64,000 bases of DNA from Acinetobacter lwoffii. GTDB lineage: Bacteria; Pseudomonadota; Gammaproteobacteria; Pseudomonadales; Moraxellaceae. This document shows positions 1-8,293 of the stretch, in pieces. The notes under the pieces are model-generated. The model had not been told where the DNA came from and searched no databases. It was given only the letters and a program-made list of their open reading frames with translations. Position 1 is the stretch's first letter; each line of letters starts with the position of its first letter. The stretch is taken from NCBI RefSeq assembly GCF_022967985.1, contig NZ_JALJVC010000009.1, positions 49,501 through 113,500 on the forward strand, in the 5' to 3' direction. The position numbers and the translations under genes were made by a program.

Positions 1-861
1 CCGTTCTTGCGTCACCTGATTTTGGCTGCAATTGAAGAATGGCCACATATTCCAGTGGTAATGCATCAAGACCACGGTACCAGCCCTGACATTTGTCAAC
101 GTTCAATCCAGTTAGGCTTTTCATCAGTAATGATGGACGGTTCACTGGGTGAAGACGGTAAAACACCAACTTCATATGAATATAACGTTGATGTGACTCG
201 CCGTACAGTTCAAATGGCACATGCGTGTGGCGTATCTGTTGAAGGTGAAATCGGTTGTTTGGGTAGCCTTGAAACAGGTATGGCGGGTGAAGAAGATGGC
301 GTAGGCGCAGAAGGCGTACTGGATCATTCTCAACTCCTGACTTCAGTTGAAGAAGCGCGTAGCTTCGTTGCTGATACCAATGTTGATGCGCTTGCAATTG
401 CAGTAGGTACTTCACACGGTGCGTACAAGTTCACGCGTCCACCTACAGGTGATATTCTTGCGATTGACCGCATTAAAGAAATTCACGCAGCACTTCCAAA
501 CACACATCTTGTCATGCACGGTTCAAGCTCTGTGCCACAAGAATGGTTGGCAGTGATTAACCAGTATGGCGGCGACATCAAGGAAACTTACGGTGTTCCG
601 GTTGAACAGCTGGTTGAAGCGATCAAACACGGCGTGCGCAAGATTAACATCGATACTGACTTGCGTTTAGCATCTACCGGTGCAATGCGTCGTATGATGG
701 CAGAAAAACCAAGCGAATTCGATCCACGTAAATTCTTCAGCGCAACTGTAGATGCAATGAAGCAAATCTGTATCGATCGTTACGAAGCTTTTGGTACTGC
801 AGGCAATGCAGACAAGATTCGCCCAATCTCTTTAGAGAAAATGGTGTCACACTATAAATAA
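1..861 (+). CDS. fba: Class II fructose-bisphosphate aldolase, 5'-truncated by window edge
   Basis: Zinc-dependent aldolase that interconverts fructose 1,6-bisphosphate with dihydroxyacetone phosphate and glyceraldehyde 3-phosphate in cytosolic glycolysis/gluconeogenesis. The reading frame is open from base 1 (Pro-Phe-Leu-Arg), so the start codon lies upstream; the TTG at base 7 is internal. Visible hallmarks are the metal-binding [10 protein letters not shown] motif (about residues 21-30 of the fragment), the acidic EGEIGCLG segment, the phosphate-binding HGSSSVP loop and NIDTDLR near the end. The 286 visible residues compare with about 345 in the Calvin-cycle-type class II subfamily, so roughly 60 residues are missing. 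A strong terminator follows 23 bases after the stop. The family call is secure; the subtype is from memory of related proteins. Confidence 0.96.
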   Translation, partial: PFLRHLILAAIEEWPHIPVVMHQDHGTSPDICQRSIQLGFSSVMMDGSLGEDGKTPTSYEYNVDVTRRTVQMAHACGVSVEGEIGCLGSLETGMAGEEDGVGAEGVLDHSQLLTSVEEARSFVADTNVDALAIAVGTSHGAYKFTRPPTGDILAIDRIKEIHAALPNTHLVMHGSSSVPQEWLAVINQYGGDIKETYGVPVEQLVEAIKHGVRKINIDTDLRLASTGAMRRMMAEKPSEFDPRKFFSATVDAMKQICIDRYEAFGTAGNADKIRPISLEKMVSHYK

Positions 862-883
862 TTCCCAGTGAATCATTTATAAA

Positions 884-912
884 AAAAGCCCACTGCAAAT
901 GTGGGCTTTTTT
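884..912 (+). terminator. Rho-independent terminator after fba
   Basis: A perfect 10-bp stem (AAAAGCCCAC at 884-893 with GTGGGCTTTT at 901-910) with a 7-base loop is followed by a T run. It ends the aldolase transcript before the transporter gene at 947. Confidence 0.93.
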
Positions 913-946
913 GTAGACTCATAAATATCAAGAATAAGAGCAGCAT

Positions 947-1801
947 ATGGAACTGATTTTCGCAGCAGCGCTATGCAGCGTTGCGGTCTCAATATTATTA
1001 AAAGTCGCCAAAAATAAGGGCTTGAGTCCGATACACATGATTAGCTGGAACTATATGACAGCTAGTCTCTTGTGTTTTTTCTGGTTTAAGCCTGATATTC
1101 AGCATATTTCAATGTCTCAGACGCCTTGGTTGCTTATTCTGGCTCTGGGTATTTTGCTTCCGAGCGTATTTCTGTTTTTGGCCAAGGCTTTGCAAACGGC
1201 TGGAATTTTAAAAACCGAAATTGCCCAGCGACTTTCTGTAGTTTTGTCACTGGCTGCAGCCTATTTCATTTTTCAGGAACAGTTTAATCAGCTGAAAATA
1301 CTCGGGATCGCTTTAGGTATTGGCGCAGTGCTGTGCATCCTGTTTTCACATCGACAAAGTACAGGACAGGGCAGTCAGGGAATGTTATATCTGGGCTTGG
1401 TCTGGGTCGGTTATGCACTGATAGATGTATTGTTGAAATATACAACCAGTCTTGGCCTGCAATTCGCGGTGGCGCTGAATCTGATGTTTGTTTGCGCTCT
1501 GATCATTTCGATGGGCTATCTGTTACTCAAATATAAAAGCTTGGGCTCGATGCAGAATATCGGCGCTGGTCTGTTATTGGGTATCCTGAATTTTGCCAAT
1601 ATTGCTTTCTATGTCAAAGCCCATATGCTGCTCAAGGATTCACCGGCGATCGTCTTTGCCGGCATGAATATTCTGGTGGTGGTATTTGGTGTGATAGCAG
1701 GTCTGGTATTCTTTAAAGAGCGGCTCAAACCTGCAAGTACTGTAGGGTTGCTGCTAGGCTTGACTAGTGTGATTTGCCTAGCTTATGCAATGTCTGTTTG
1801 A
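947..1801 (+). CDS. EamA/DMT-family transporter
   Basis: Inner-membrane protein of 284 residues made almost wholly of hydrophobic segments, about ten, in two similar halves, as in drug/metabolite transporters of the EamA type. The first segment starts at residue 2 (ELIFAAALCSVAVSILLK) and each half ends with a Gly/Ala-rich helix (for example LGIALGIGAVLCILF and STVGLLLGLTSVICL). Substrate cannot be told from sequence; relatives export amino acids, metabolites or drugs. The gene stands alone behind the fba terminator, starting at ATG 947. Its 3' end overlaps the convergent small gene at 1764-1991 by 38 bases. Family confident, function unknown. Confidence 0.85.
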   Translation: MELIFAAALCSVAVSILLKVAKNKGLSPIHMISWNYMTASLLCFFWFKPDIQHISMSQTPWLLILALGILLPSVFLFLAKALQTAGILKTEIAQRLSVVLSLAAAYFIFQEQFNQLKILGIALGIGAVLCILFSHRQSTGQGSQGMLYLGLVWVGYALIDVLLKYTTSLGLQFAVALNLMFVCALIISMGYLLLKYKSLGSMQNIGAGLLLGILNFANIAFYVKAHMLLKDSPAIVFAGMNILVVVFGVIAGLVFFKERLKPASTVGLLLGLTSVICLAYAMSV

Positions 1802-1991
1802 CATAAGAAGATGCAAATTCAATCGGATGTCGGAGCAGGTCGCCTGCTTCGGCCAGTCCAAGCAATAAACCGGCCTGTTGGCAGTCTGGACAATGCGGAT
1901 AACGATGCTGCTGATCTTTATAGTGCTGGAGATAAATTTTATCGCAATGATGGCATTCAAATTTCAGGGATTTGGATGTAAGGAGCGACAT
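1764..1991 (-). CDS. Small zinc-ribbon-like protein of unknown function
   Basis: 75-residue protein not recognised by name. Near its N-terminus it has two Cys/His pairs, CHHCDK at about 13-18 and HCPDCQQ at about 33-39, spaced like a small zinc ribbon, then a Leu-rich stretch (GLLLGLAEAGDLLRH). The ATG at 1991 is preceded on its own strand by a good Shine-Dalgarno sequence (AGAGG about 7 bases upstream), which is the main reason to accept it. It is convergent with the DMT transporter and overlaps its last 38 bases. A second frame over the same DNA lacks the cysteine pattern and ribosome site. Function not assignable. Confidence 0.65.
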   Translation of the reverse strand: MSLLTSKSLKFECHHCDKIYLQHYKDQQHRYPHCPDCQQAGLLLGLAEAGDLLRHPIEFASSYVKQTLHKLGKSH

Positions 1992-2068
1992 AGATGACCT
2001 CTATTGTTATTCTATTCTATTAGATGGTAAATTAAATAAAGCAAAAAATAGGCCCGAATTGATATGGA

Positions 2069-2090
2069 AAGGGGCGCTTGCCCCCTTTTA
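2069..2090 (-). terminator. Hairpin terminator after nitroreductase gene
   Basis: GC-rich stem AAAGGGGC/GCCCCCTTT around a CTT loop just past the stop of the minus-strand nitroreductase gene. The T tract is short on the minus strand, so strength is uncertain. Confidence 0.6.
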
Positions 2091-2103
2091 TAGCACAAAT
2101 TCC

Positions 2104-2757
2104 TTACAGTTTGGTGAAAATATCTTCAGCGGCAAGACGTGATTTAGGCAGTTTGGCATTGAAATCATTTTCACTACGATAGCCTAAAGTCAGCAATACA
2201 GAGGGGATCAAGCCCTGTTCTGCGAGTTGTAATTCTTCACTAATTATCTCTTCATCAAAGCCGCCAATTGGTGTGGCATCGACACCTTCAATTCCGGCAG
2301 CCAAGAGCATTTGACCGAGTGCAATAAAGGTCTGGTTTTCAGCCCAACGCTGAATATCACCTTTTTCATTACGATAATAATGAATATAACCTGCACGGGT
2401 GTTTTTCTGACCTTCCTTGGCGGATTCATCTTTAAATCGGCCACTGAGATCATCGCGGTTCAATAAGTTTTCCAGATGCAACTCATTAATATCGGCTTTG
2501 GTGCAGAATAAAATGGTATGGGATGAATCCAGAACTTTGGGTGCATTGTAGGCATAAGTACCGACCAAGGCTTTGGCAATGCGCTGTTTGGCTGCCTCAT
2601 GATCGGCAATAAAAAAATGCCAAGGCTGAATATTGATTGAAGAGGGTCCCAGACGCAAAATTTCTAATAAGCGTTCAAACTGTTCTGCCGGGATTTTCTT
2701 GCTAGGATCATAGGCTTTAGTGGTATAGCGGGTCTGTGTGATCTTGAGTAAATCCAT
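2104..2757 (-). CDS. nfsB: NAD(P)H nitroreductase, NfsB-like
   Basis: FMN-dependent cytosolic oxidoreductase of the nitroreductase superfamily, which reduces nitroaromatics and quinones using NAD(P)H. The 217-residue length and the motifs fit the oxygen-insensitive NfsB branch: N-terminal RYTTKAYDP (FMN phosphate contact), GPSSINIQPWHFF (FMN-binding loop, residues about 38-50), the dimer-interface region RWAENQTFIALGQML, and C-terminal TLGYRSENDFN. The ATG at 2757 is chosen because the codon before it is TTG and a GGAG ribosome site lies 5' of it. It is monocistronic. The physiological substrate is unknown. Confidence 0.9.
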   Translation of the reverse strand: MDLLKITQTRYTTKAYDPSKKIPAEQFERLLEILRLGPSSINIQPWHFFIADHEAAKQRIAKALVGTYAYNAPKVLDSSHTILFCTKADINELHLENLLNRDDLSGRFKDESAKEGQKNTRAGYIHYYRNEKGDIQRWAENQTFIALGQMLLAAGIEGVDATPIGGFDEEIISEELQLAEQGLIPSVLLTLGYRSENDFNAKLPKSRLAAEDIFTKL

Positions 2758-3000
2758 CAATGGACTCCAATCTTTTTAAATAAACAGCGAGTAGAAGTTT
2801 TAAATATATACATTTTTCACATCCTCCGATTATTACAATAAAAAAGCATCAGGCAAAGCCTGTTTTGAGATGATCTTGAGCTGGATTCAAGCAAAACTTA
2901 GAGTTAAATCAGATTAAAACCCAGTTTTTGTCTATTGGCACTTTTAAGCGAGAAGCGTTTAATAAGAGACATCGCCGGCAACATGCAAATAGGTTAGCGG

Positions 3001-3795
3001 ATGCAAGTCACCAATTATTTTAAACACAAACTGAAAACCCAGCAGCAAATCGGCTTATGGATTGGACTGGCGGATGCCTATGGAACCGAGATTGCGGCAA
3101 ATGCAGGTTATGACTGGCTGCTGATTGATGGTGAGCATGCGCCCAGTGATTTGAGAACCACCTTGTCGCAACTGCAAAGTATTGCTGCTTATCCCTCGCA
3201 AGCAGTGGTACGACGGCCCATTGGCAGCGTACAACTGATCAAGCAACTCCTCGATATCGGCGCGCAAACGCTGTTGATTCCGATGGTAGAAACCGTGGAA
3301 CAGGCCGAACTCATGGTCAGGGCAGTCCGTTATCCGCCTGAAGGAATTCGTGGCGTTGGTGCTGCACTGGCACGTGCCACCCGCTGGAACAGCATTCCAA
3401 ATTATTATCAGACGGCACATGAAGAAATCTGTTTATTAATCCAGATTGAATCGGTCACAGGACTTGAAAATCTGGATGCTATTCTTCAGATCGACGGGAT
3501 TGATGGCGTGTTTATTGGCGCCGTTGATCTATCTGCCACTATGGGTTATCAAGGTGATCCGAATCATCCTGAAGTACAAAAAGCTGTAATTGATGCAATC
3601 CAGCGGATTCGTTCTGCAGGCAAAGCTGCAGGAATTCTGTCAACCCAGCATGAAGTGACGCAAAAATATATCGAACTTGGCACTGAGTTTGTAGCAGTGG
3701 GCGTAGATACCAGTATTTTGATGAATTCCTTGCGTGATCTATTGGGGAAATATAAAAAGGATATCAATGTGATTAATCCGACTAGCGGTTATTAA
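3001..3795 (+). CDS. hpaI: HpcH/HpaI-family class II aldolase
   Basis: 264-residue aldolase of the HpcH/HpaI family (metal-dependent, phosphoenolpyruvate/pyruvate-like TIM barrel). HpaI cleaves 4-hydroxy-2-oxoheptanedioate to pyruvate and succinic semialdehyde; relatives such as GarL and RhmA act on sugar-acid intermediates. Seen here are the DGEHAPSD catalytic loop (His46), the VVRRP arginine motif, the LIPMVETVEQAE segment, IQIES (metal ligand Glu) and IGAVDLSA (metal ligand Asp). No other hydroxyphenylacetate, galactarate or rhamnonate genes are nearby, so the true substrate is open and the symbol marks the closest family only. The transcript appears single. Confidence 0.85.
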   Translation: MQVTNYFKHKLKTQQQIGLWIGLADAYGTEIAANAGYDWLLIDGEHAPSDLRTTLSQLQSIAAYPSQAVVRRPIGSVQLIKQLLDIGAQTLLIPMVETVEQAELMVRAVRYPPEGIRGVGAALARATRWNSIPNYYQTAHEEICLLIQIESVTGLENLDAILQIDGIDGVFIGAVDLSATMGYQGDPNHPEVQKAVIDAIQRIRSAGKAAGILSTQHEVTQKYIELGTEFVAVGVDTSILMNSLRDLLGKYKKDINVINPTSGY

Positions 3796-3863
3796 TCAAC
3801 AAGAGATTCTGAATGAATAGCTTGCTTAGATTTTTAGTTTATTTTTAACCGGAAATTCTTTAG

Positions 3864-4154
3864 ATGAGCTATTCATTCAGCCATAAGAAAATCATAATGA
3901 ACCTTCAAGATGCAGAACAATTTTTACAAGAACAGCAGAACATCTTAGAGAACCAACGTCAGCAAAAAACTAGACGAGTGCAACAAGCCTTTTTTATGAT
4001 TCACGTACTGTTTGTAGCCTTAAATGCTATTCTCTTGATCCTAAATTATCAAAAGACGGGAGAGTGGAACTTGCTGTACCTCGGGCTGAGTTTCATGTCT
4101 CTAATATTGATTTTAAGGTATTTAAAGACAGGTTTTGTTTATCAACGGAAATGA
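3864..4154 (+). CDS. Small two-helix membrane protein, unknown function
   Basis: 96 residues, or 85 if translation begins at the internal ATG at 3897. An N-terminal Gln-rich amphipathic or coiled-coil stretch (DAEQFLQEQQNILENQRQQK) precedes two hydrophobic helices (about residues 44-62 and 70-85) separated by a short polar turn, then a basic C-terminus. It looks like a small inner-membrane protein. Neither start has a clear ribosome site. No family recognised. It lies between the aldolase gene and a 320-base spacer holding two inverted repeats. Confidence 0.55.
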   Translation: MSYSFSHKKIIMNLQDAEQFLQEQQNILENQRQQKTRRVQQAFFMIHVLFVALNAILLILNYQKTGEWNLLYLGLSFMSLILILRYLKTGFVYQRK

Positions 4155-4476
4155 AGTAACGTTAAAATGAATTTTAGATCATAAAAATCAAAAGCCTAAT
4201 AATTAACAAAGCATGAAAAAAGTTCTTAAAAATCCCATTCTATTGTCATTACAATGTAATTTTGCTTTTGCTGGATAAATAGCTTACACTGGCTGCACTT
4301 CAAGCAAGTACTGTTCTTGCTTCTATTATTATTTTAAGCTGATTGTGATGTACTTTTTAGTTCAAGTATTTGAACTCAAATAAGATCTACTAACCATAGA
4401 ACTATTATGTAAACTAGGTTGTTATTAATCTCTCTCCATATAGTCACAAAAAGCTCATATCGTGTGAGTAAATATT
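4155..4476. other. Spacer with two perfect inverted repeats
   Basis: No convincing gene in this 322-base AT-rich spacer. It contains AAGCAAG/CTTGCTT with a 7-base loop (4302-4322), followed by a weakly T-rich tract, and AGTTCAA/TTGAACT with a 4-base loop (4359-4376). The first could be a weak terminator of the upstream gene; the second looks like an operator half-site pair upstream of the gene at 4477. Confidence 0.5.
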
Positions 4477-4695
4477 TTGATCAAAATCAATGAATGGCAT
4501 ATTGCCACTGCCGCTGATGGCAATGAAATTAACGTGAAACTGGTTCCATTAAAGCGCAAGCAAAATACAATGGACGGTTTTATCTGGGTTGAGGTCGGTA
4601 AAATGATTCAATTGCCAACGGGTGAGGAATTTCAGTTCAATCTCGATGGTAAAAGTTTCTATACTGGGGTAAACCAGCTTTATCGTCTGTGTTAA
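4477..4695 (+). CDS. Small hypothetical protein
   Basis: 72 residues, probably starting at TTG 4477, since the frame is closed by TGA at 4465 and no ATG is near. Predicted as a small mostly beta, soluble protein (IKINEWHIATAADGNEINVK, then TGEEFQFNLDGKSFYTG). No family recognised. Support comes from coding-like composition, the strong bidirectional terminator immediately after its stop, and the operator-like palindrome 100 bases upstream. The TTG start with no clear Shine-Dalgarno lowers confidence in the N-terminus. Confidence 0.55.
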   Translation: MIKINEWHIATAADGNEINVKLVPLKRKQNTMDGFIWVEVGKMIQLPTGEEFQFNLDGKSFYTGVNQLYRLC

Positions 4696-4710
4696 GCAGA
4701 TCAATATCGT

Positions 4711-4742
4711 AAAAAGTGGCTGATTAATATCGCCACTTTTTT
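4711..4742. terminator. Bidirectional terminator between small gene and lpxH
   Basis: A 10-bp stem (AAAAAGTGGC with GCCACTTTTT) with A and T runs on either side serves both converging transcripts. Its right half overlaps the last codons of lpxH. Confidence 0.85.
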
Positions 4743-5443
4743 AGTTTCAGGGTATCAAAACTTTGATCTTCCTGAATTTCCAGAATCTCTGCACTGTCTT
4801 CTTTCCAGTCGCCTAGTACAATTCTTCTTTTCTGGGCTAACTGATGAATGGCTGCGCGATGCGTATGACCATGGATTAGTACATCTACATCCTGTAATGC
4901 CAGCTCAACTGCATGTGGGTTGACGTCCATCACTTCATAGCTTTTAAACTGTTGTGCCTGATGGCTTTGTTGACGAAAGCGGTTGGCTAGTCTGGTTCGA
5001 AATGAGAGAGGGGTTTTTCTTAAGAAGCCAAGTAGCCAGGGATGACGAATAATCTTTTTAAAACGCTGATAGGAGACGTCATCGGTACATAGGGCATCGC
5101 CATGTTCCAGGCGAAAATGTGTTCCGGCAATGATTAGCTGATCGATTTCGGGAAGAAGCTGCCCGCCAAATCGAGCTAAAAATTTACTTCCTAAGACAAA
5201 ATCCCGGTTGCCGGCCTGAAAATAGACTTGATTCCCAGCCTGAGTAAACTGTTTTAATGCAGTGACAATTTCGTCCAGCCATGGAGAGGTATAGTCATCA
5301 CCAATCCAGGCATTGAACCAGTCACCCAGAATATACAATTGGGTATTTTGATTTTGATATTCAGTTAATAAATCTAAAAACCCCCGAACAAGTCGAGGGT
5401 GATCAGGTGACAAATGTAAATCTGAGATAAACAGATAGGTCAC
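4724..5443 (-). CDS. lpxH: UDP-2,3-diacylglucosamine diphosphatase
   Basis: Peripheral inner-membrane hydrolase that converts UDP-2,3-diacylglucosamine to lipid X (2,3-diacylglucosamine 1-phosphate) plus UMP, the fourth step of lipid A synthesis. 239 residues, the usual length. The calcineurin-like metallophosphatase motifs appear in order: SDLHLSPD (7-14), GDWFNAWIGDD (~40-50), AGNRDF (~78-83), EHGDALCTDD (~113-122) and HGHTHR (~190-195), supplying the Mn-binding Asp/His/Asn residues. Translation starts at GTG 5443 with AAGGA about 9 bases upstream. It lies downstream of ppiB on the same strand, separated by a palindromic repeat element. Confidence 0.96.
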   Translation of the reverse strand: MTYLFISDLHLSPDHPRLVRGFLDLLTEYQNQNTQLYILGDWFNAWIGDDYTSPWLDEIVTALKQFTQAGNQVYFQAGNRDFVLGSKFLARFGGQLLPEIDQLIIAGTHFRLEHGDALCTDDVSYQRFKKIIRHPWLLGFLRKTPLSFRTRLANRFRQQSHQAQQFKSYEVMDVNPHAVELALQDVDVLIHGHTHRAAIHQLAQKRRIVLGDWKEDSAEILEIQEDQSFDTLKLKKWRY

Positions 5444-5464
5444 GAATCTTTTCCTTGTTTAATT

Positions 5465-5560
5465 TAATCCCTCCCGACCTCCCTTTGAAAAAGGGAGGAA
5501 AACCTTATTTTGATAAAAGGTGATTCCCTCCTTTATTAAAGGAGGGTTAGGGAGGATTTA
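5465..5560. repeat. Compound palindromic repeat element, copy 1
   Basis: The ppiB-lpxH spacer is nearly filled by a large imperfect palindrome. Two nested hairpins, CCTCCCTTT/AAAGGGAGG (5478-5498) and CCCTCCTTT/AAAGGAGGG (5526-5546), sit inside outer arms (AATCCCTCCC on the left, GGGAGGATT on the right) that are also complementary. It resembles dispersed REP/MITE-like elements. A related copy lies at 51335-51444. Confidence 0.75.
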
Positions 5561-5563
5561 AAC

Positions 5564-6073
5564 TTATTCAGAAATGATTTTTGCAGATTCGATTACTACA
5601 TTTTCTAGAGGAACGTCAGCGTGGTAGCCACGGTTGCCAGTACGTACGTTTTTGATTTCGTTCACAACGTCCATACCTTCAACCACTTTACCAAATACCG
5701 CATAACCCCAACCTTGAGCAGTTTTGCCAGAGTGGTTAAGGAATGAGTTGTTTTTCACGTTAATGAAGAACTGAGCAGAAGCAGAGTGCGGTGCCTGAGT
5801 ACGCGCCATTGCAATCGTACCTTCGTCATTGGTCAAGCCGTTGTCTGCTTCGTTTTCGATTGCATCACGTGTTGCTTTTTCCTTGAAGTTTTCATCCATG
5901 CCGCCGCCTTGGATCATGAAACCATCAATAACACGGTGGAAAATTACGCCGTCATAAAAACCGTCACGTACGTATTCTAAAAAGTTAGCTACGGTTTTAG
6001 GTGCTTTTTCAGCATTGAGTTCTAGAACAATACGACCTTTATTGGTGTTTAATTCGACTTGAGGAAAACTCAT
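5564..6073 (-). CDS. ppiB: Peptidyl-prolyl cis-trans isomerase B (cyclophilin)
   Basis: Cytosolic cyclophilin-type prolyl isomerase that catalyses cis/trans isomerisation of Xaa-Pro bonds during folding. 169 residues; it lacks a signal peptide, which separates it from periplasmic PpiA. The catalytic core is visible: [13 protein letters not shown] (arginine and phenylalanine of the active site), the AMART segment, [11 protein letters not shown], and [15 protein letters not shown] near the end. It lies on the minus strand directly upstream of lpxH with the palindromic element between, and divergent from glnS. No unusual features. Confidence 0.97.
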   Translation of the reverse strand: MSFPQVELNTNKGRIVLELNAEKAPKTVANFLEYVRDGFYDGVIFHRVIDGFMIQGGGMDENFKEKATRDAIENEADNGLTNDEGTIAMARTQAPHSASAQFFINVKNNSFLNHSGKTAQGWGYAVFGKVVEGMDVVNEIKNVRTGNRGYHADVPLENVVIESAKIISE

Positions 6074-6490
6074 TGTGTAATCTCCTGATCATGGACGAGT
6101 GCCATGGTTTTTTCTGAATGAGTGAAGCATAAGCAAACTACATTCGACAAGGCAAGTAAAAACATTATTTTCTTTGTTAAAAGCATAAAAATAATACCTT
6201 ATTTATACGTTGATTTATCAAGGCATTTCAAATGCTGCCAGACAGGGCGTTATATTTCGGACAGGCACGAATTGAATCATTTTCCAGTTTCTTAAAGCGT
6301 TGATATTTTAGTTTTGGGCAGCTTGCTGTATTTTCACTTTTTAAAATGAGTGAATTGAAATCAAATACCGTAGTTAGCGGTTGAGAGATTAATCACCTAT
6401 AGTTAAACTAAGGAACTTTGATAATGAATATACGTACAACTTGTGCGATGAAATATTTGTTAATCCCTTTTTAACTTTAGAAGTGAATGA
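6074..6490. other. Divergent ppiB/glnS spacer
   Basis: 417-base AT-rich region carrying the promoters of ppiB (minus) and glnS (plus). A short inverted repeat TTCACT/AGTGAA lies at 6334-6354, and a 16-codon open frame with a good ribosome site at 6424-6474 (listed separately). No RNA gene recognised. Confidence 0.5.
6424..6474 (+). CDS. Possible 16-residue leader peptide before glnS
   Basis: ATG at 6424 opens a 16-codon frame (MNIRTTCAMKYLLIPF) ending at TAA 6472-6474, 22 bases before the glnS ATG. AGGAA at 6411-6415 lies 8 bases from the ATG, a better spaced ribosome site than most in this window. It has no glutamine codons, so it is not a classical attenuator peptide. It may be coincidental; no homologue recognised. 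Confidence 0.25.
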   Translation: MNIRTTCAMKYLLIPF

Positions 6491-6496
6491 TTGATC

Positions 6497-8224
6497 ATGA
6501 AGCCAAATGATGTTGTGACATCTCTGCCCGAGAACCCGACCCAAAAGAACAATGCAGTCGATTCAGTGCAGCAGCAAGAACAACAACCAGGCTTGGACTT
6601 TGTACGTCAGGTCATTACCGATGATTTAGCCGCTGGTCGTACTCAACAGGTGGTGACGCGTTTTCCGCCTGAGCCGAATGGCTATTTACATATTGGCCAT
6701 GTGAAAGCAATTTGCTTGAACTTCGGAATTGCTGAAGAATTTAAAGGTGTTTGTAACCTGCGTTTTGACGATACCAACCCGGATGCCGAAGAGCAGGAAT
6801 ATGTGGATGGTATTGCCAATGATGTGAAATGGCTGGGTTTCCAGTGGGAAGGTGAGCCGCGTTATGCATCAAGCTATTTTGATCAACTTTATACCTGGGC
6901 AGTTCAGCTGATTGAGCAGGGTGATGCCTATGTGGATTTGCAAAGTCCAGAAGAGATCCGTTTAAACCGCGGTAATTTCGTTGAGCCAGGTAAGAACTCG
7001 CCACAACGTGATGCAAAGGTTGCAGAAAACCTGGAACGTTTTGAGAAAATGCGCAGCGGTGAATATGCAGAAGGTCAGGCCGTTTTACGTGCCAAGATCG
7101 ATATGACGTCACCGAACGTGCATATGCGTGATCCGATCCTGTATCGTATCCTGCATTCTGAACACCATCAGACTGGCGATAAATGGAAAATTTATCCAAT
7201 GTATGACTATGCGCATCCACTTTCTGATGCGATTGAAGGCATTACGCATTCACTGTGTACTTTGGAATTCCAGGATCACCGTCCGTTCTATGACTGGGTG
7301 GTGGCAAAAGTTAAATCACCATCCGTGCCACGTCAGTATGAATCGAGCCGTTTGAATGTGGACTATACCATCACCTCAAAACGTAAATTGCGTAAGCTGG
7401 TTGAAGGTGGTCATGTAAATGGTTGGGATGATCCACGTATGCCAACTGTAGTGGGTATGCGTCGTCGTGGTTTCACACCTGAAGGTCTACGTGATTTCTG
7501 TCAACGTGTCGGTGTGTCGAAGGTTGATGGCAGTATCGTCGATGTAGCCATGCTGGAATACTGTATTCGCCAGTCTCTGGAAAATACCGCAGCTCGTGGT
7601 ATGGCGGTGTTAAATCCATTAAAAGTGACTTTAACCAACTTGCCAGCCGATATGGACCTGACCCATTCACGTCATCCGAATGTCGATATGGGCGAGCGCG
7701 TTATTCCATTGACGACTGAGCTGTATATTGACCGTAAAGACTTTGAAGAAGAGCCACCAAAAGGCTTTAAACGTTTGATTCCAGGTGGTGAAGTCCGTTT
7801 ACGTCATGCCTATGTGATCAAATGCGACGAAGTCATTAAAGATGAAAATGGCGAAGTGGTTGAGCTGAAATGTTCGATTGATCCTGAAACTTTGGGTAAA
7901 AATCCTGAAGGTCGTAAGGTCAAAGGTGTGATTCACTGGGTATCTGCGACAAAAGGCGTTCCTGCAGAAGTGCGTATTTACGACCGTCTGTTTACGGAGT
8001 CTGATCCAGAAGTGGGTGATGACTTCTTGGCAAACCTGAACCCTGAATCATTGAAGGTGGTTCAGGCCGTGATTGAGCCTGCATTAGCGCAAGCTCAGCC
8101 GGAGGATCGTTTCCAGTTTGAGCGTGAAGGTTATTTCGTGGCAGATCAATATGATCATTCCAGCGAAAAACCGGTATTTAACCGTATTCTGGATCTTAAG
8201 GACAGCTTTAAACCAGGCAAATAA
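6497..8224 (+). CDS. glnS: Glutaminyl-tRNA synthetase
   Basis: Class I aminoacyl-tRNA synthetase that charges tRNA-Gln with glutamine in the cytosol. It shows the HIGH-type signature [12 protein letters not shown] (about residues 53-64), the [10 protein letters not shown] substrate loop, and a KMSKS-equivalent TSKRKL near residue 295, followed by the beta-barrel anticodon-binding domains. About 575 residues; compared with the E. coli enzyme it has an extra polar, Gln-rich N-terminal tail of about 30 residues before [11 protein letters not shown] 6497 is chosen; an in-frame TTG at 6491 has AGAAG spaced 7 bases upstream and is a real alternative. A strong terminator follows. Confidence 0.97.
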   Translation: MKPNDVVTSLPENPTQKNNAVDSVQQQEQQPGLDFVRQVITDDLAAGRTQQVVTRFPPEPNGYLHIGHVKAICLNFGIAEEFKGVCNLRFDDTNPDAEEQEYVDGIANDVKWLGFQWEGEPRYASSYFDQLYTWAVQLIEQGDAYVDLQSPEEIRLNRGNFVEPGKNSPQRDAKVAENLERFEKMRSGEYAEGQAVLRAKIDMTSPNVHMRDPILYRILHSEHHQTGDKWKIYPMYDYAHPLSDAIEGITHSLCTLEFQDHRPFYDWVVAKVKSPSVPRQYESSRLNVDYTITSKRKLRKLVEGGHVNGWDDPRMPTVVGMRRRGFTPEGLRDFCQRVGVSKVDGSIVDVAMLEYCIRQSLENTAARGMAVLNPLKVTLTNLPADMDLTHSRHPNVDMGERVIPLTTELYIDRKDFEEEPPKGFKRLIPGGEVRLRHAYVIKCDEVIKDENGEVVELKCSIDPETLGKNPEGRKVKGVIHWVSATKGVPAEVRIYDRLFTESDPEVGDDFLANLNPESLKVVQAVIEPALAQAQPEDRFQFEREGYFVADQYDHSSEKPVFNRILDLKDSFKPGK

Positions 8225-8244
8225 GCTGGTTTAAGTCAGAATGT

Positions 8245-8273
8245 AAAAAGCCCAACTCTGGTTGGGCTTTTTC
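8245..8273 (+). terminator. Terminator after glnS
   Basis: A perfect 12-bp stem AAAAAGCCCAAC/GTTGGGCTTTTT with a TCTG loop, 20 bases after the glnS stop. Confidence 0.95.
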
Positions 8274-8293
8274 AATACAGCAGGGAAAATTGC

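Noticed and set aside
1778..1960. Alternative 60-codon minus frame over the zinc-ribbon-like gene
   Set aside because: Lacks the Cys/His pattern and ribosome site of the 75-residue frame.
3055..3420. 121-codon antisense frame in the HpcH/HpaI gene
   Set aside because: Internal to a clear aldolase gene; no independent signals.
5478..5546. Reading the ppiB-lpxH hairpins simply as a tandem terminator
   Set aside because: The outer arms also pair, and a related element is found at 51335-51444, so a repeat element fits better; the stems are not followed by proper T tracts.
6741..7220. 159-codon antisense open frame within glnS
   Set aside because: Shadow frame of the synthetase, with a low-complexity His/Arg-rich translation and no homology pattern.
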